Assembly (NCBI RefSeq): GCF_008974245.1
Contig: NZ_BBZI01000005.1
Location: 716,180-780,179, forward strand
DNA from: Streptomyces abyssomicinicus
GTDB taxonomy: Bacteria; Actinomycetota; Actinomycetes; Streptomycetales; Streptomycetaceae
Length of the DNA: 64,000 bases
Direction: 5' to 3'
Part shown: positions 1 through 7,845 of the stretch, in pieces
How positions within the stretch are numbered: position 1 is the first letter of the stretch
Layout: every line of letters starts with the position of its first letter
The notes under the pieces: model-generated
Databases searched by the model: none
What the model was told of the DNA's origin: nothing
Seen by the model: the letters and a program-made list of their open reading frames with translations, nothing else
Made by a program: the position numbers and the translations under genes

Positions 1-133
1 CGGGCGCGCCCGCCCCGCCGCAGGGCGCCCGGCCCGCGAGGGGGCGGACGGAGGAACCGCCCGCACGTCTTGACGCGGGCCGCCCACGGGCCGACACTCC
101 GTGCAGGAAACCCTGGTGAAGTGGTGGGGAATC

Positions 134-289
134 ATGGGCAGTTCCACGCTGGACCTCGGGAGCGACACCGTCCGTGTCGCCGTCCGGCCGCTTCCCCTGC
201 TGACGTCCCGTCGCCACATCGATCTCATGCGCGTGTGCAGTGCGACAAGGCGCCCCCACGGCGGTGTCCTCGCCCCCGGTCATGCCTGA
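134..289 (+). CDS. putative cysteine-type leader peptide upstream of GST-like gene
   Basis: The reading frame ends in LLTSRRHIDLMRVCSA followed by a short tail. This matches the [TS]RRHIDLxRVxSxxC signature of short leader peptides found upstream of sulfur-assimilation and related genes in Streptomyces. Those peptides are thought to act in cis by ribosome-mediated attenuation that senses cysteine. The ATG at 134 has a G-rich stretch (GGTGGGGA) just upstream and gives 51 residues, longer than most of the family. An internal ATG, or a start I did not recognise, would give a shorter peptide. It lies about 160 bp before the GST-like gene at 447. The motif is clear; the start and the function are inferred. 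Confidence 0.5.
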   Translation: MGSSTLDLGSDTVRVAVRPLPLLTSRRHIDLMRVCSATRRPHGGVLAPGHA

Positions 290-446
290 CCGGCCGCACA
301 GGAACCGCTTCCCCGGCCCGTCAGGCCGTGCCCCGGCCCCGTGAGGCCCTTGTCCCGGTCCCTCAAGGAACCGCGTCCCGGCCGCGCCGGTCCCGTCGCG
401 TGCCGTCGCCTTCCCGCACCCGTGCCCGAGCATCCCAGGGAGATCC

Positions 447-1328
447 ATGTCCTCCGCCACACCCCCGTCCGCCGTGCCGTCGTTCCGTGGCCGGATCGGC
501 CGTGACGCGCGCAGCGGCTACTACGCCGCGTCGCACCGCTACCGGCTCCACCTCTCGCTCTCGTGTCCCGACTGCCTCCAGATCGCCGTCACGCACGGCC
601 TCCTCGGCCTCGACGACACCCTTCCGCTGACCCTGCTGCCCGCGGTGCCCGACGCGCCCGGCGGGGGCCACCGGGCCCTGCGGCCCCTGTACGAGGCCAG
701 CTCCCACCTGTACCCCGGCCCGGCCGTCGCGCCGGTTCTCAGCGACCGGTGGACCGGGCGGATCGTCAGCACCCACACCCCCGACATCCTGCGCGACATG
801 ATCCGGCACTTCGGCGGCCCCGGCCCGGGCCTCCACCCGGGCGACGCCGCGGAGGCGATCGCGGGCGTGGGCCGGCTCTGCGAGGAGGACATCACCGCGG
901 CCGCCCAGCGCGCCGGGCAGTCCGGTGCGCCGGACCCCGCGGAGCGCGACGCCGCGCTGGCCACCCTGCTGGGCGCGCTGGACGCGCTGGAGAGCAGGCT
1001 CGGCCGCCAGGAGTACGTGGCGGGCGACCGGCTCACCCTCGCCGACGTGCAGGCGTGGGTGACGCTGCTGCAGCTCGACACGGTGCACCGCCACCACCTC
1101 GACGCCGCCGCGGTGCACCGGATCACGGACCACCCGCGGCTGTGGGCCTACGCGCGGAGGCTGGCCGCGCACCCGGCCTTCGGCGTCCACCTCGACCTCG
1201 ACGGCATCGCGCGCAGGCATCACGCCCACTGCCGGGGCGAGGAGGCGGCGGGCGCGGCGGTACAGATCGTGGACTGGGCGGCCTACGCGTGCCGGGAGGC
1301 CGCCGAGCCGGTGCGGCAGGTCGGCTGA
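447..1328 (+). CDS. glutathione S-transferase-like / glutathionyl-hydroquinone-reductase-type protein
   Basis: A 293-residue protein. Residues about 30-50 hold a thioredoxin-fold entry motif, RYRLHLSLSCPDC, which corresponds to the catalytic-Cys region of Xi/Omega-class GSTs (ECM4/YqjG type, normally CPWA). Residues about 160-250 form an all-helical GST C-terminal domain (DRLTLADVQAWVTLLQLD). Xi-class enzymes reduce glutathionyl-quinone adducts. Streptomyces makes mycothiol rather than glutathione, so the natural thiol may differ. The ATG follows an AGGGAG ribosome site. The gene sits behind a cysteine-type leader peptide, which fits thiol or sulfur regulation. It converges on the FAD-binding protein gene across a shared hairpin. 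Family confident, substrate unknown. Confidence 0.8.
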   Translation: MSSATPPSAVPSFRGRIGRDARSGYYAASHRYRLHLSLSCPDCLQIAVTHGLLGLDDTLPLTLLPAVPDAPGGGHRALRPLYEASSHLYPGPAVAPVLSDRWTGRIVSTHTPDILRDMIRHFGGPGPGLHPGDAAEAIAGVGRLCEEDITAAAQRAGQSGAPDPAERDAALATLLGALDALESRLGRQEYVAGDRLTLADVQAWVTLLQLDTVHRHHLDAAAVHRITDHPRLWAYARRLAAHPAFGVHLDLDGIARRHHAHCRGEEAAGAAVQIVDWAAYACREAAEPVRQVG

Positions 1329-1336
1329 CCGGCCCC

Positions 1337-1363
1337 GCGGGGCGTCCGCGACGGACGCCCCGC
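1337..1363. terminator. bidirectional hairpin terminator
   Basis: A perfect 12-bp inverted repeat (GCGGGGCGTCCG, loop CGA) lies between two convergent genes. It starts 9 bp after the GST stop. Short GGGTCACCCGCAG direct repeats follow it. Confidence 0.75.
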
Positions 1364-1401
1364 AGGGGTGGGTCACCCGCAGGGTCACCCGCAGGGGCGG
1401 G

Positions 1402-3408
1402 TCACGCGCGGGCCCCCGACGGCCCGCTCGCCACGTCCCGGGCCCCGAGGACGGGCTCCCCGGGCGCGGGGGCCGGGTACGAGGCCAGCGACCGCAGCAG
1501 ACTGCGGGCGGTGGCGTCGTTCTGCTGGAAGGAGGGCGCGTCGGTGCGGGGCCTGGCGAAGGCGCCGACGGCACGCTGGTTGGTCGTCACCCCGAGGGCC
1601 ATGCGACGCGGATGCGGGCGGCCGCCCAGCCGGGGGTCGACCAGGCGGCCGTCCGGGGACGAGACGGTGAGCAGTCCGGACCGGTGGGTGTGGGTGGCGT
1701 CGGCGAGGACCTCCTCCGCCACCGCCCGCCTGGCCCGCAGGTCCCGCAGGAGCGGGTCCGCGGTGAGGTGCACGGAGGAGCCGGGGAGGCGCGCCTCCAC
1801 CAGGGCCGTGGCGTGCACGACGTGCCCGGGGACGGTCGGGCCGGTGCCGGTGAACGTGCCGGTCTCCTCGTCGGTGCCGATCCGCAGGCCGGCGCCCAGG
1901 AACCGGACCACGCCGGCCTCGGACAGGGCCAGGAGCTGCCGCAGCCGGAAGCCGGGCGGGCCGGAGGCGAAGAAGCTGAAGAACCCCTGCCACCAGCCGT
2001 CGAGGTGGTCGGCGACGGAACGGGCCGTCAGTGCCCCCGCCGCGTCCAGGCGGGCGAGCTGCCCGTACACGGACAGCAGGGCGAGGAAGGCGCCCAGGTC
2101 GGCGCTGTGCGCGGGGTCCGCGCGGCGTGCCACGTCCCGGAGGACGTATCCGCGCAGGTGTTCCTGGAACGCCTCGGGGGTGGCGAAGGCGAGGCCGTCC
2201 AGGGGGCGGTCCAGTGCCGCGACGTCCAGCCGGTCGGCGGGGTCCGGTACGGCGGCCGCGACCAGGTCCGGCACCCCGGGCACGTACGGGTCGAGCCTGT
2301 CGTAGGCGGCCCGGAACTCCGGCCAGGGCACGGTGGTGCGCTCCGGGTGGGCGAGGAACAGTTCGTGGTAGTGGCCGAAGCCGATCTCCTTCGCCATCAG
2401 CGGCCAGACGTCCCCGCGCAGGTCGAGCGGACCCGCCGCGGACAGCTCCGCCACCTGCGCGGGCCCGAAGTACCGGGGCAGCGGGGGCGGCGGGCCCTGG
2501 AGCCGGTAATGGGTCTTGGAGTGGTAGGGGACGCCGCGCCGCGATCCGACGTGCAGCACCGGCTCGCGGCCGGACGGCCGGTAGACGAGCCCGCCGGCGG
2601 CGTCGTCGTCGTCGTGGTAGGCGCCGCCGCGGCCCTCGGTGAGCAGGGACATCAGGTCGACGAAGGCGAGGCCGAAGCCGCGGACCAGCACGTGCTGCCC
2701 GGGCCGCAGCGCGGACAGGTCGGCGTCCGCGGTGTACGCGGGCGGAAGGTGGAACAGGCCGTGCCTGCGGGCGAACTCGGCGTGCGCGCGGTGCTCGTCG
2801 GGCGGCGCGGAGTCCAGGTGGCCCTGGGCGAGGACGACCAGGTCGGCGGTGAGCGGCCCGGCGCGGCCGGCCAGGTGGACCCGCTGCGGGCCGTCGGGCG
2901 GGCCGGTGACCGAGGTCGCCGTGGTGGCGTTCCACTCCACGGTCACCCACGGCGGGAGTTCGGCGAGCACCCGCCTGAACACCCAGTCCAGATAGGCGCT
3001 CTGGGCCCGCCGGGTGGGGAAGTCCGAACCCGTCAGCGTCCGCAGCTCCGCCAGCGTGCCGGGGTCGGAGGGCTCGGCCCACGGCTCGTACCGGGGCGCC
3101 CGCCCGGAGAACTGGGCGGCCCACTCGGCGAGCGAGGGGCCGGGGCGCACCGGGCCCTCGACGGTGGAGGCCTCGTCGGTGAACATGGTGACGTCCTCGG
3201 CCATGGAGTTCATCCGCAGCAGCGGCGACTGCTCGTGCCGCCATATCCGCCCCGGACCCGGCGGGTGCGGGTCGACGAGATGGATGAGCAACTCACGTTC
3301 GTGCGGCCAGAGTTCGGGCAGGCTGGCGGAGATCCGCTCCAGCAGCCCGGTGGCGCGCGGGCCCGCGCCGACGACGGCCAGCACCGCGGGGCGGCCGGCG
3401 GCGCTCAC
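1402..3408 (-). CDS. FAD/NAD(P)-binding protein
   Basis: 668 residues. The N-terminus has a Rossmann FAD-binding motif in the form VLAVVGAGPRATG (about residues 10-23). It is followed by LLRMNSMAEDVTMF, typical of the FAD-NAD(P)-binding family with an N-terminal GAGPRG signature. A second nucleotide-binding stretch (LVVLAQGHLDS) lies near residues 190-200. Members act as flavin-dependent oxidases or N-hydroxylase-like proteins in secondary metabolism, but no reaction can be assigned. The GTG start overlaps the stop of the upstream 70-codon frame (GTGA at 3405-3408) and has no strong ribosome site of its own, so it looks translationally coupled. It diverges from the monooxygenase operon that begins with the leader peptide at 3828. 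Confidence 0.85.
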   Translation of the reverse strand: MSAAGRPAVLAVVGAGPRATGLLERISASLPELWPHERELLIHLVDPHPPGPGRIWRHEQSPLLRMNSMAEDVTMFTDEASTVEGPVRPGPSLAEWAAQFSGRAPRYEPWAEPSDPGTLAELRTLTGSDFPTRRAQSAYLDWVFRRVLAELPPWVTVEWNATTATSVTGPPDGPQRVHLAGRAGPLTADLVVLAQGHLDSAPPDEHRAHAEFARRHGLFHLPPAYTADADLSALRPGQHVLVRGFGLAFVDLMSLLTEGRGGAYHDDDDAAGGLVYRPSGREPVLHVGSRRGVPYHSKTHYRLQGPPPPLPRYFGPAQVAELSAAGPLDLRGDVWPLMAKEIGFGHYHELFLAHPERTTVPWPEFRAAYDRLDPYVPGVPDLVAAAVPDPADRLDVAALDRPLDGLAFATPEAFQEHLRGYVLRDVARRADPAHSADLGAFLALLSVYGQLARLDAAGALTARSVADHLDGWWQGFFSFFASGPPGFRLRQLLALSEAGVVRFLGAGLRIGTDEETGTFTGTGPTVPGHVVHATALVEARLPGSSVHLTADPLLRDLRARRAVAEEVLADATHTHRSGLLTVSSPDGRLVDPRLGGRPHPRRMALGVTTNQRAVGAFARPRTDAPSFQQNDATARSLLRSLASYPAPAPGEPVLGARDVASGPSGARA

Positions 3409-3617
3409 CGCCCACCGCCCGCGGAGCGGAGCTCGGCGGGGAACCGGCCGGCGCTCGGCGCCGGCAGCGGCCCCGGCCGGAAGGTCCGGACGTGGCCCCG
3501 GCCCAGGACGGTCGGCACCGGGCCGGACGGCAGGCGCGTCGAGGGCGGTTCACCGGACGGACGCGGGCGGGCCTGGGCGGCAGGGGGAGAGGTGGCGGTA
3601 CCGGTCGGGGTGACCAT
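3405..3617 (-). CDS. small Pro/Arg-rich hypothetical protein coupled to FAD-binding protein
   Basis: A 70-residue frame, rich in Pro, Arg, Ser and Gly, with no recognisable domain. The case for reality is positional: the ATG at 3617 has a strong GGAGG 6 nt upstream, and its stop overlaps the next gene's GTG by four bases. It may be a genuine small protein or only a translational lead-in. It could also be an unconserved N-terminal region, although the frame differs from that of the downstream gene. I see no Cys-type leader motif in it. Confidence 0.45.
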   Translation of the reverse strand: MVTPTGTATSPPAAQARPRPSGEPPSTRLPSGPVPTVLGRGHVRTFRPGPLPAPSAGRFPAELRSAGGGR

Positions 3618-3791
3618 CGAGGTCCTCCGGGAGGGAGTTCACGGGCGTCGGGGAGCGGTCCGGGGCGCGGGATGGTGCGCGCCCGTGGACGGGTGTCGTC
3701 ACGCCCGGCGTGTCCCTCAACACGGCCGGTACGCCCACCGTACGCCGGTGTCCCGGACGGGTGTCAACAACTCGGCCCGGTGGACAGCTTG

Positions 3792-3820
3792 TTGACGAAC
3801 CGCCTTGGGTGGTGCTCAAT
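3792..3820 (+). promoter_or_regulatory. candidate sigma-70 promoter for leader peptide
   Basis: TTGACG at 3792-3797 and CTCAAT at 3815-3820 are separated by 17 bp. The predicted start is at or next to the ATG of the leader peptide at 3828, so the leader could be translated from a leaderless transcript. Confidence 0.45.
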
Positions 3821-3827
3821 GGGCGGC

Positions 3828-3911
3828 ATGAACTCCCGGCAGCAGCGCCTCGTCACGCGCGGCCACATCGACTTCGGTCGGGTGTGGTCCGCCTCGTGTC
3901 GCCCCTGCTGA
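3828..3911 (+). CDS. cysteine-type leader peptide upstream of monooxygenase pair
   Basis: A 27-residue peptide ending in LVTRGHIDFGRVWSASC, then RPC and stop. It matches the R(G)HIDxxRVxSAxC signature of the cysteine-type leader peptides common in Streptomyces, with Cys codons at positions 24 and 27. A family-typical role is ribosome stalling on Cys codons when cysteine is short, which alters transcription of the downstream genes. Here those genes are the flavin monooxygenases at 4318 and 5568. An alternative ATG at 3819 adds three residues. Confidence 0.65.
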   Translation: MNSRQQRLVTRGHIDFGRVWSASCRPC

Positions 3912-4317
3912 CCGGGCAGTCGCAGGCCGTCCGGAACGGCCCGATCCCTCCCTCGGTGACCCCGTCGCGGGCCGAGATCCCTCTGTCGCACCCCTGAACG
4001 GACGGCGGTTCCGCCGGCCGTGGCCGCGGGTGTGAGCCGGACACACACTGCCCGTCCCGGCCTTCCGTCGTCACGCGTCCCGTTCGCCGGCCGTCACGGG
4101 CGGCGTCCTGCGCGTACCCGCCGTCGCTCCCGTCCGGGAGCCGTCGCTCCCGTCCAGAAGCTGGTCGCTCTGAAGCGGTGGGGGCTGTCCGGCGAGGCGC
4201 TGGAGAAGTCGCAGATCAATCCCCCGGCCTGCCGAAGACCAACCAGTAGCGCCCGCCCGCCACTGCGTGAGCCCGTCCGGCACGTCCGGCCCGCACGCAC
4301 GTCAGGAAGGTTCCGTC
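3912..4317 (+). promoter_or_regulatory. 406-bp leader region between leader peptide and monooxygenases
   Basis: No gene seen. The region would be the untranslated part of the attenuated transcript. It contains a GC-rich self-complementary stretch near 4003-4030 and a repeated CCGTCGCTCCCGTCC sequence near 4122-4157. I could not assign a clear terminator/antiterminator pair by eye. The AGGAAGG at its end is the ribosome site for the gene at 4318. Confidence 0.35.
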
Positions 4318-5547
4318 ATGCCCTCGTCGTCCGCCAGCTCCGCGTCCCCGCCGGCGCCCCTGCACCTCGCCGTCGCCCTGGACGGCGCGGGCTGGCACCC
4401 CGCCGCCTGGCGGGAGCCGGAGTCCCGCCCCCGCGAACTGACCACCGCCCGCTACTGGGCGGACCTGATCACCGAGGCCGAGCGCGGCCTGCTCGACCTC
4501 GTCACCCTCGAGGACGGGCTCGCCCCGCAGTCCTCCCACCCGTTCCGCCGCGACGACCGCACCGACCGGGTCCGCGGCAGGCTCGACGCGGTGCTGACCG
4601 CCGCCCGCGTGGCACCACTGACCCGCCACATAGGACTGGTCCCCACGGTGGTGACCACGCACACGGAGCCGTTCCACATCTCCAAGGCGATCGCCACCCT
4701 CGACCATGTGAGCAGCGGCCGGGCAGGGGTCCGCGTCAAGGTGTCCGCCCGGTCCGACGAGGCGGCGCACTTCGGCCGCCGCGACATCCCGCCCGTCGAC
4801 CTGTCCGACCTGGACGGCCCCGCCTCCGCGGCCGTCGTCGCGGAACTCTTCGACGAGGCCGCCGACCACGTCGAGGTGGTGCGCCGGCTCTGGGACAGCT
4901 GGGAGGACGACGCGGAGATCCGAGACGTCGCCACCGGACGCTTCATCGACCGGGACAAGGTGCACCACATCGACTTCCGGGGACGGCACTTCGACGTCAA
5001 GGGCCCCTCCATCACCCCGCGGCCCCCGCAGGGCCAGCCCCTGGTGACCGCGCTCGCCCACGCGACCGTTCCCTACCGGCTGGTCGCCCGCGCCGCCGAC
5101 ATCGGGTACGTCACCCCGCACGACGTGGACGACGCCCGCGCCGTCACCGAGGAGATCCACGCCGAACAGGCGGCCGCCGGACGCGAGGGCGAACCCCTGC
5201 ACGTCTTCGGCGACCTCGTGGTGTTCCTCGACGAGACCCCGGCCCGGGCGGCAGCCCGCCGCGACCGGCTCGACGACCTGGCGGGGGAGGAGTACACCTC
5301 GGACGCGGAGATCTTCACCGGCACCCCCGCCCAGCTCGCCGACCTGCTGCTGCACTGGCGCGAGGGCGGCCTCACCGGCTTCCGGCTGCGCCCCGCCGTC
5401 GCCGCCCACGACCTGCGCGCGATCACCCGCGGCCTCGTCCCCGAACTCCGCGGCCGGAACGTCTTCCGTCGCGCCTACGAGGCCGACACCCTGCGAGGGC
5501 TGCTCGGCCTCGCCCGCCCCGCCAGCCGCTACGCGTCCACCGCCTGA
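4318..5547 (+). CDS. LLM class flavin-dependent monooxygenase
   Basis: 409 residues, bacterial luciferase-like TIM-barrel family. Family features are the N-terminal strand (LHLAVALDGAGWHPAAWRE), the TLEDG segment at the end of an early barrel strand, the TRHIGLVPTVVTTHTEPFH strand, and LDHVSSGRAGVRVKVSA, equivalent to the common LDxLSxGRxxxxV motif. Such enzymes use FMNH2 and O2, often for C-S or C-N bond oxidation, as in sulfonate and EDTA/NTA degradation. The leader peptide upstream suggests sulfur scavenging or sulfur-dependent expression. The ATG is preceded by AGGAAGG, and only 20 bp separate it from the next monooxygenase. It is a paralogue of the gene at 9097. Substrate unknown. Confidence 0.85.
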   Translation: MPSSSASSASPPAPLHLAVALDGAGWHPAAWREPESRPRELTTARYWADLITEAERGLLDLVTLEDGLAPQSSHPFRRDDRTDRVRGRLDAVLTAARVAPLTRHIGLVPTVVTTHTEPFHISKAIATLDHVSSGRAGVRVKVSARSDEAAHFGRRDIPPVDLSDLDGPASAAVVAELFDEAADHVEVVRRLWDSWEDDAEIRDVATGRFIDRDKVHHIDFRGRHFDVKGPSITPRPPQGQPLVTALAHATVPYRLVARAADIGYVTPHDVDDARAVTEEIHAEQAAAGREGEPLHVFGDLVVFLDETPARAAARRDRLDDLAGEEYTSDAEIFTGTPAQLADLLLHWREGGLTGFRLRPAVAAHDLRAITRGLVPELRGRNVFRRAYEADTLRGLLGLARPASRYASTA

Positions 5548-5567
5548 CCGGAAGGAGACGGACCGCC

Positions 5568-6962
5568 ATGACCGCGAACGGCCGGGCCGGCACCGCACGC
5601 AAGCAGATCCACCTCGCCGCACACTTCCCCGGCGTCAACAACACGACCGTCTGGAGCGACCCGGAGTCGGGAAGCCAGATCGACTTCAGCTCCTTCGTCC
5701 ACCTCGCGCGCACCGCCGAACGCGCCAAGTTCGACTTCCTGTTCCTCGCCGAGGGCCTGCGCCTGCGCGAACACGCGGGGGAGATCTACGACCTGGACGT
5801 CGTCGGCCGGCCGGACACCTTCACCGTGCTGTCCGCGCTGGCCGCCGTCACCGACCGGATCGGCCTGACCGGCACCATCAACTCCACCTTCAACGAGCCC
5901 TACGAGGTGGCGCGGCAGTTCGCGAGCCTGGACCACCTCACCGAGGGCCGCGCGGCGTGGAACGTGGTCACCTCCTGGGACGCCTTCACCGGCGAGAACT
6001 TCCGCCGCGGCGGCTTCCTGCCGGAGTCCCGCCGGTACGCCCGCGCCAAGGAGTTCCTCGCCACCGCCACCGAACTCTTCGACTCCTGGCGCGGCGACGA
6101 GATCGTGGCGGACCGGACCAGCGGCCGGTTCCTGCGGGACGCCGAGGCGGGCGCCTTCGTCCACCGGGGCGAGGAGTTCGACATCGAGGGACGGTTCGAC
6201 GTCCCGCGCAGCCCCCAGGGCCGCCCGGTGATCTTCCAGGCGGGAGACTCCGAGGAAGGGCGCGAGTTCGCCGCCTCCTCCGCCGACGCGATCTTCAGCC
6301 GACACGGCACCCTCGAGGAGGGCAAGGCGTTCTACGCCGACGTCAAACGGCGCCTCGCCCGCTACGGACGCACCCCGGGCCAGCTGCTGATCCTTCCGTC
6401 CGCCACGTTCGTGGTCGCCGACACCGACGAGGAGGCCGCCGAACGCGCCCAGGAGGTGCGCCGCCGGCAGGTCAGCGGCGCCACGGCGCTGCGCCACCTG
6501 GAGTTCGTCTGGAACCGGGACCTGTCCGGATACGACCCGGACGGCCCGCTGCCGGAGGTGGATCCCGTCGTCGGCGAGCACACCATGGCCCGCGGGCGGG
6601 CCCAGGTACGGATGTACCGCGACCCGGTGGCCACCGCCCGCGAATGGCGGGAGCTGGCCGAGGCCAACAAGTGGTCCATCCGGGAGCTGGTCATCCACAC
6701 CGGCAACCGGCAGTCCTTCGTCGGCTCCCCGGCCACCGTCGCCCGCGCCCTCGACGAGTTCGTCCAGGCGGACGCCGCCGACGGGTTCATCCTGGTCCCG
6801 CACCTGGTTCCCGGTGGCCTGGACGTCTTCGCCGACACGGTGGTCCCGCTGCTGCAGGAACGCGGTGTCTTCCGCACCGAGTACGAGGGCACCACCCTCC
6901 GCGAACACCTGGGCCTCGCCCACCCCGACACCCTCCCCGGCCCCTCGGCCCCGCCCCGCTGA
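5568..6962 (+). CDS. NtaA/DmoA family FMN-dependent monooxygenase
   Basis: 464 residues. The opening segment, with HFPGVNNTTVWSDPES near the N-terminus, is characteristic of the NtaA/SnaA/DszA/DmoA group, whose members oxidise nitrilotriacetate, dibenzothiophene sulfone or dimethyl sulfide with reduced FMN. Further family segments are LDHLTEGRAAWNVVTSWD and FQAGDSEEGREFAA. The length is normal for the group. A GAAGGAG ribosome site precedes the ATG, and the gene is co-transcribed with the monooxygenase at 4318. A hairpin follows 41 bp after the stop. With the cysteine-type leader upstream, oxidation of an organosulfur compound is the simplest guess, but nothing in the sequence fixes the substrate. 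Confidence 0.9.
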   Translation: MTANGRAGTARKQIHLAAHFPGVNNTTVWSDPESGSQIDFSSFVHLARTAERAKFDFLFLAEGLRLREHAGEIYDLDVVGRPDTFTVLSALAAVTDRIGLTGTINSTFNEPYEVARQFASLDHLTEGRAAWNVVTSWDAFTGENFRRGGFLPESRRYARAKEFLATATELFDSWRGDEIVADRTSGRFLRDAEAGAFVHRGEEFDIEGRFDVPRSPQGRPVIFQAGDSEEGREFAASSADAIFSRHGTLEEGKAFYADVKRRLARYGRTPGQLLILPSATFVVADTDEEAAERAQEVRRRQVSGATALRHLEFVWNRDLSGYDPDGPLPEVDPVVGEHTMARGRAQVRMYRDPVATAREWRELAEANKWSIRELVIHTGNRQSFVGSPATVARALDEFVQADAADGFILVPHLVPGGLDVFADTVVPLLQERGVFRTEYEGTTLREHLGLAHPDTLPGPSAPPR

Positions 6963-7003
6963 CACCCCCGCACACCCGCCTCCGCCTCCGCCTCCGCGCC
7001 CCC

Positions 7004-7027
7004 GCCCCGCCGCTCGCCCGGCGGGGC
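7004..7027 (+). terminator. hairpin terminator after monooxygenase operon
   Basis: Inverted repeat GCCCCGCCG / CGGCGGGGC (9 bp, 6-nt loop), 41 bp after the stop at 6962. Confidence 0.6.
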
Positions 7028-7423
7028 GGGGCGCGGGGTCGCCACTGCGGTGTCGGTCCGTGCGGGGGCCGGTGCCCGGGGCCCATGGGTGCCGGTCCGG
7101 GTGCGCCGGGGGTGTTCCAGGCCGTGCCGCTGCCACCGCTGCTGCCTGCTGGGGCGGGTTCTCCGGCGCGCGCCCGAGGGGCTTGCCCCGGCTCGCCGTC
7201 GTGAAGAGGCCACTCGGGGCCGCCGCTCGGGGCGGAGCAGGGCGCGGGAGCGCCACGGCGGTGGCGGTCCGTGCGGGGCGTCAGGTGCTCCGGGGCGGTG
7301 CCGGTCGGGCGGGGGCTGACCGGGGCCCGGCGCCCCGGGGCGACCGTGGGGGTGCGACCGGGGGCCGGCAGCGGGTGTGCCGCCTGCCGTGTCCGCCCCG
7401 GCACGGCAGGCGGCCCCGGACGG
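7028..7423. other. intergenic region, no gene seen
   Basis: About 396 bp between the terminator and the end of the MerR gene on the other strand. The open frames across it are low-complexity GC-rich readings without domains or ribosome sites. No motif found. Confidence 0.5.
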
Positions 7424-7792
7424 CTACGCGCGGCCCGTGTGTTCCGCCAGGCGCTCGCGCAGCCGGCTCAGGCGGTCGATCTCGGCGTCGATCACCGCCA
7501 GCCGCCGGTCCACCACGACGGAGGCGGGAGACGCCGCGTCGGCGCCCGCGCAGCGACGCCCGGGCTCGTCCGTCAGGAGCTGGATCCGGTCGGAGATGCC
7601 GCGCAGGTCCTCGATGGTGAGGCCGAGGGCCAGCAGCCCGCGGATGACGCGGACCCGGGCCACCTCGTCGGGCCCGTACCGGCGTTGACCGGTGGAGGAG
7701 CGCGACGGAGGCGGCAGCAGACCGCACTCCTCGTAGAACCGCAGGGCCCGGGGAGTGGTTCCGGCGGCCGCCGCCGCGTCTCCGATCCGCAT
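7424..7792 (-). CDS. MerR family transcriptional regulator
   Basis: 122 residues. The N-terminal winged helix-turn-helix begins MRIGDAAAAAGTTPRALRFY and continues EECGLLPPPSR and GQRRYGPDEVARVRVI, the MerR signature. A helical region and a C-terminal coiled coil (IDRLSRLRERLAEHTG) follow. The segment DEPGRRCAGAD carries one Cys, but there is no MerR-type metal-binding set. The gene is the second of a two-gene operon behind the MDR-type reductase, 53 bp downstream. It probably controls that operon through the inverted repeat at 8959-8980. Confidence 0.85.
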   Translation of the reverse strand: MRIGDAAAAAGTTPRALRFYEECGLLPPPSRSSTGQRRYGPDEVARVRVIRGLLALGLTIEDLRGISDRIQLLTDEPGRRCAGADAASPASVVVDRRLAVIDAEIDRLSRLRERLAEHTGRA

Positions 7793-7845
7793 ACCGACCT
7801 CGTCTCGTCCTGTGCCCTGGCCCGTACGGGGGCGAGGGCGATCCG

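Noticed and set aside
563..2305. Long open frames opposite or out of frame with real genes (also 1612-3795, 4216-5622, 11219-13339, 14948-17263, 17195-19885)
   Set aside because: Arg/Pro/Gly-rich shadow translations typical of high-GC DNA, fully overlapping better-supported genes, without domains or ribosome sites.
3737..3767. Minus-strand promoter TTGACA-19-TACGGT for the FAD-binding protein
   Set aside because: The hexamers are good, but the 19-bp spacer is poor for sigma-70 and no MerR-type palindrome is centred in it. Not strong enough to list.
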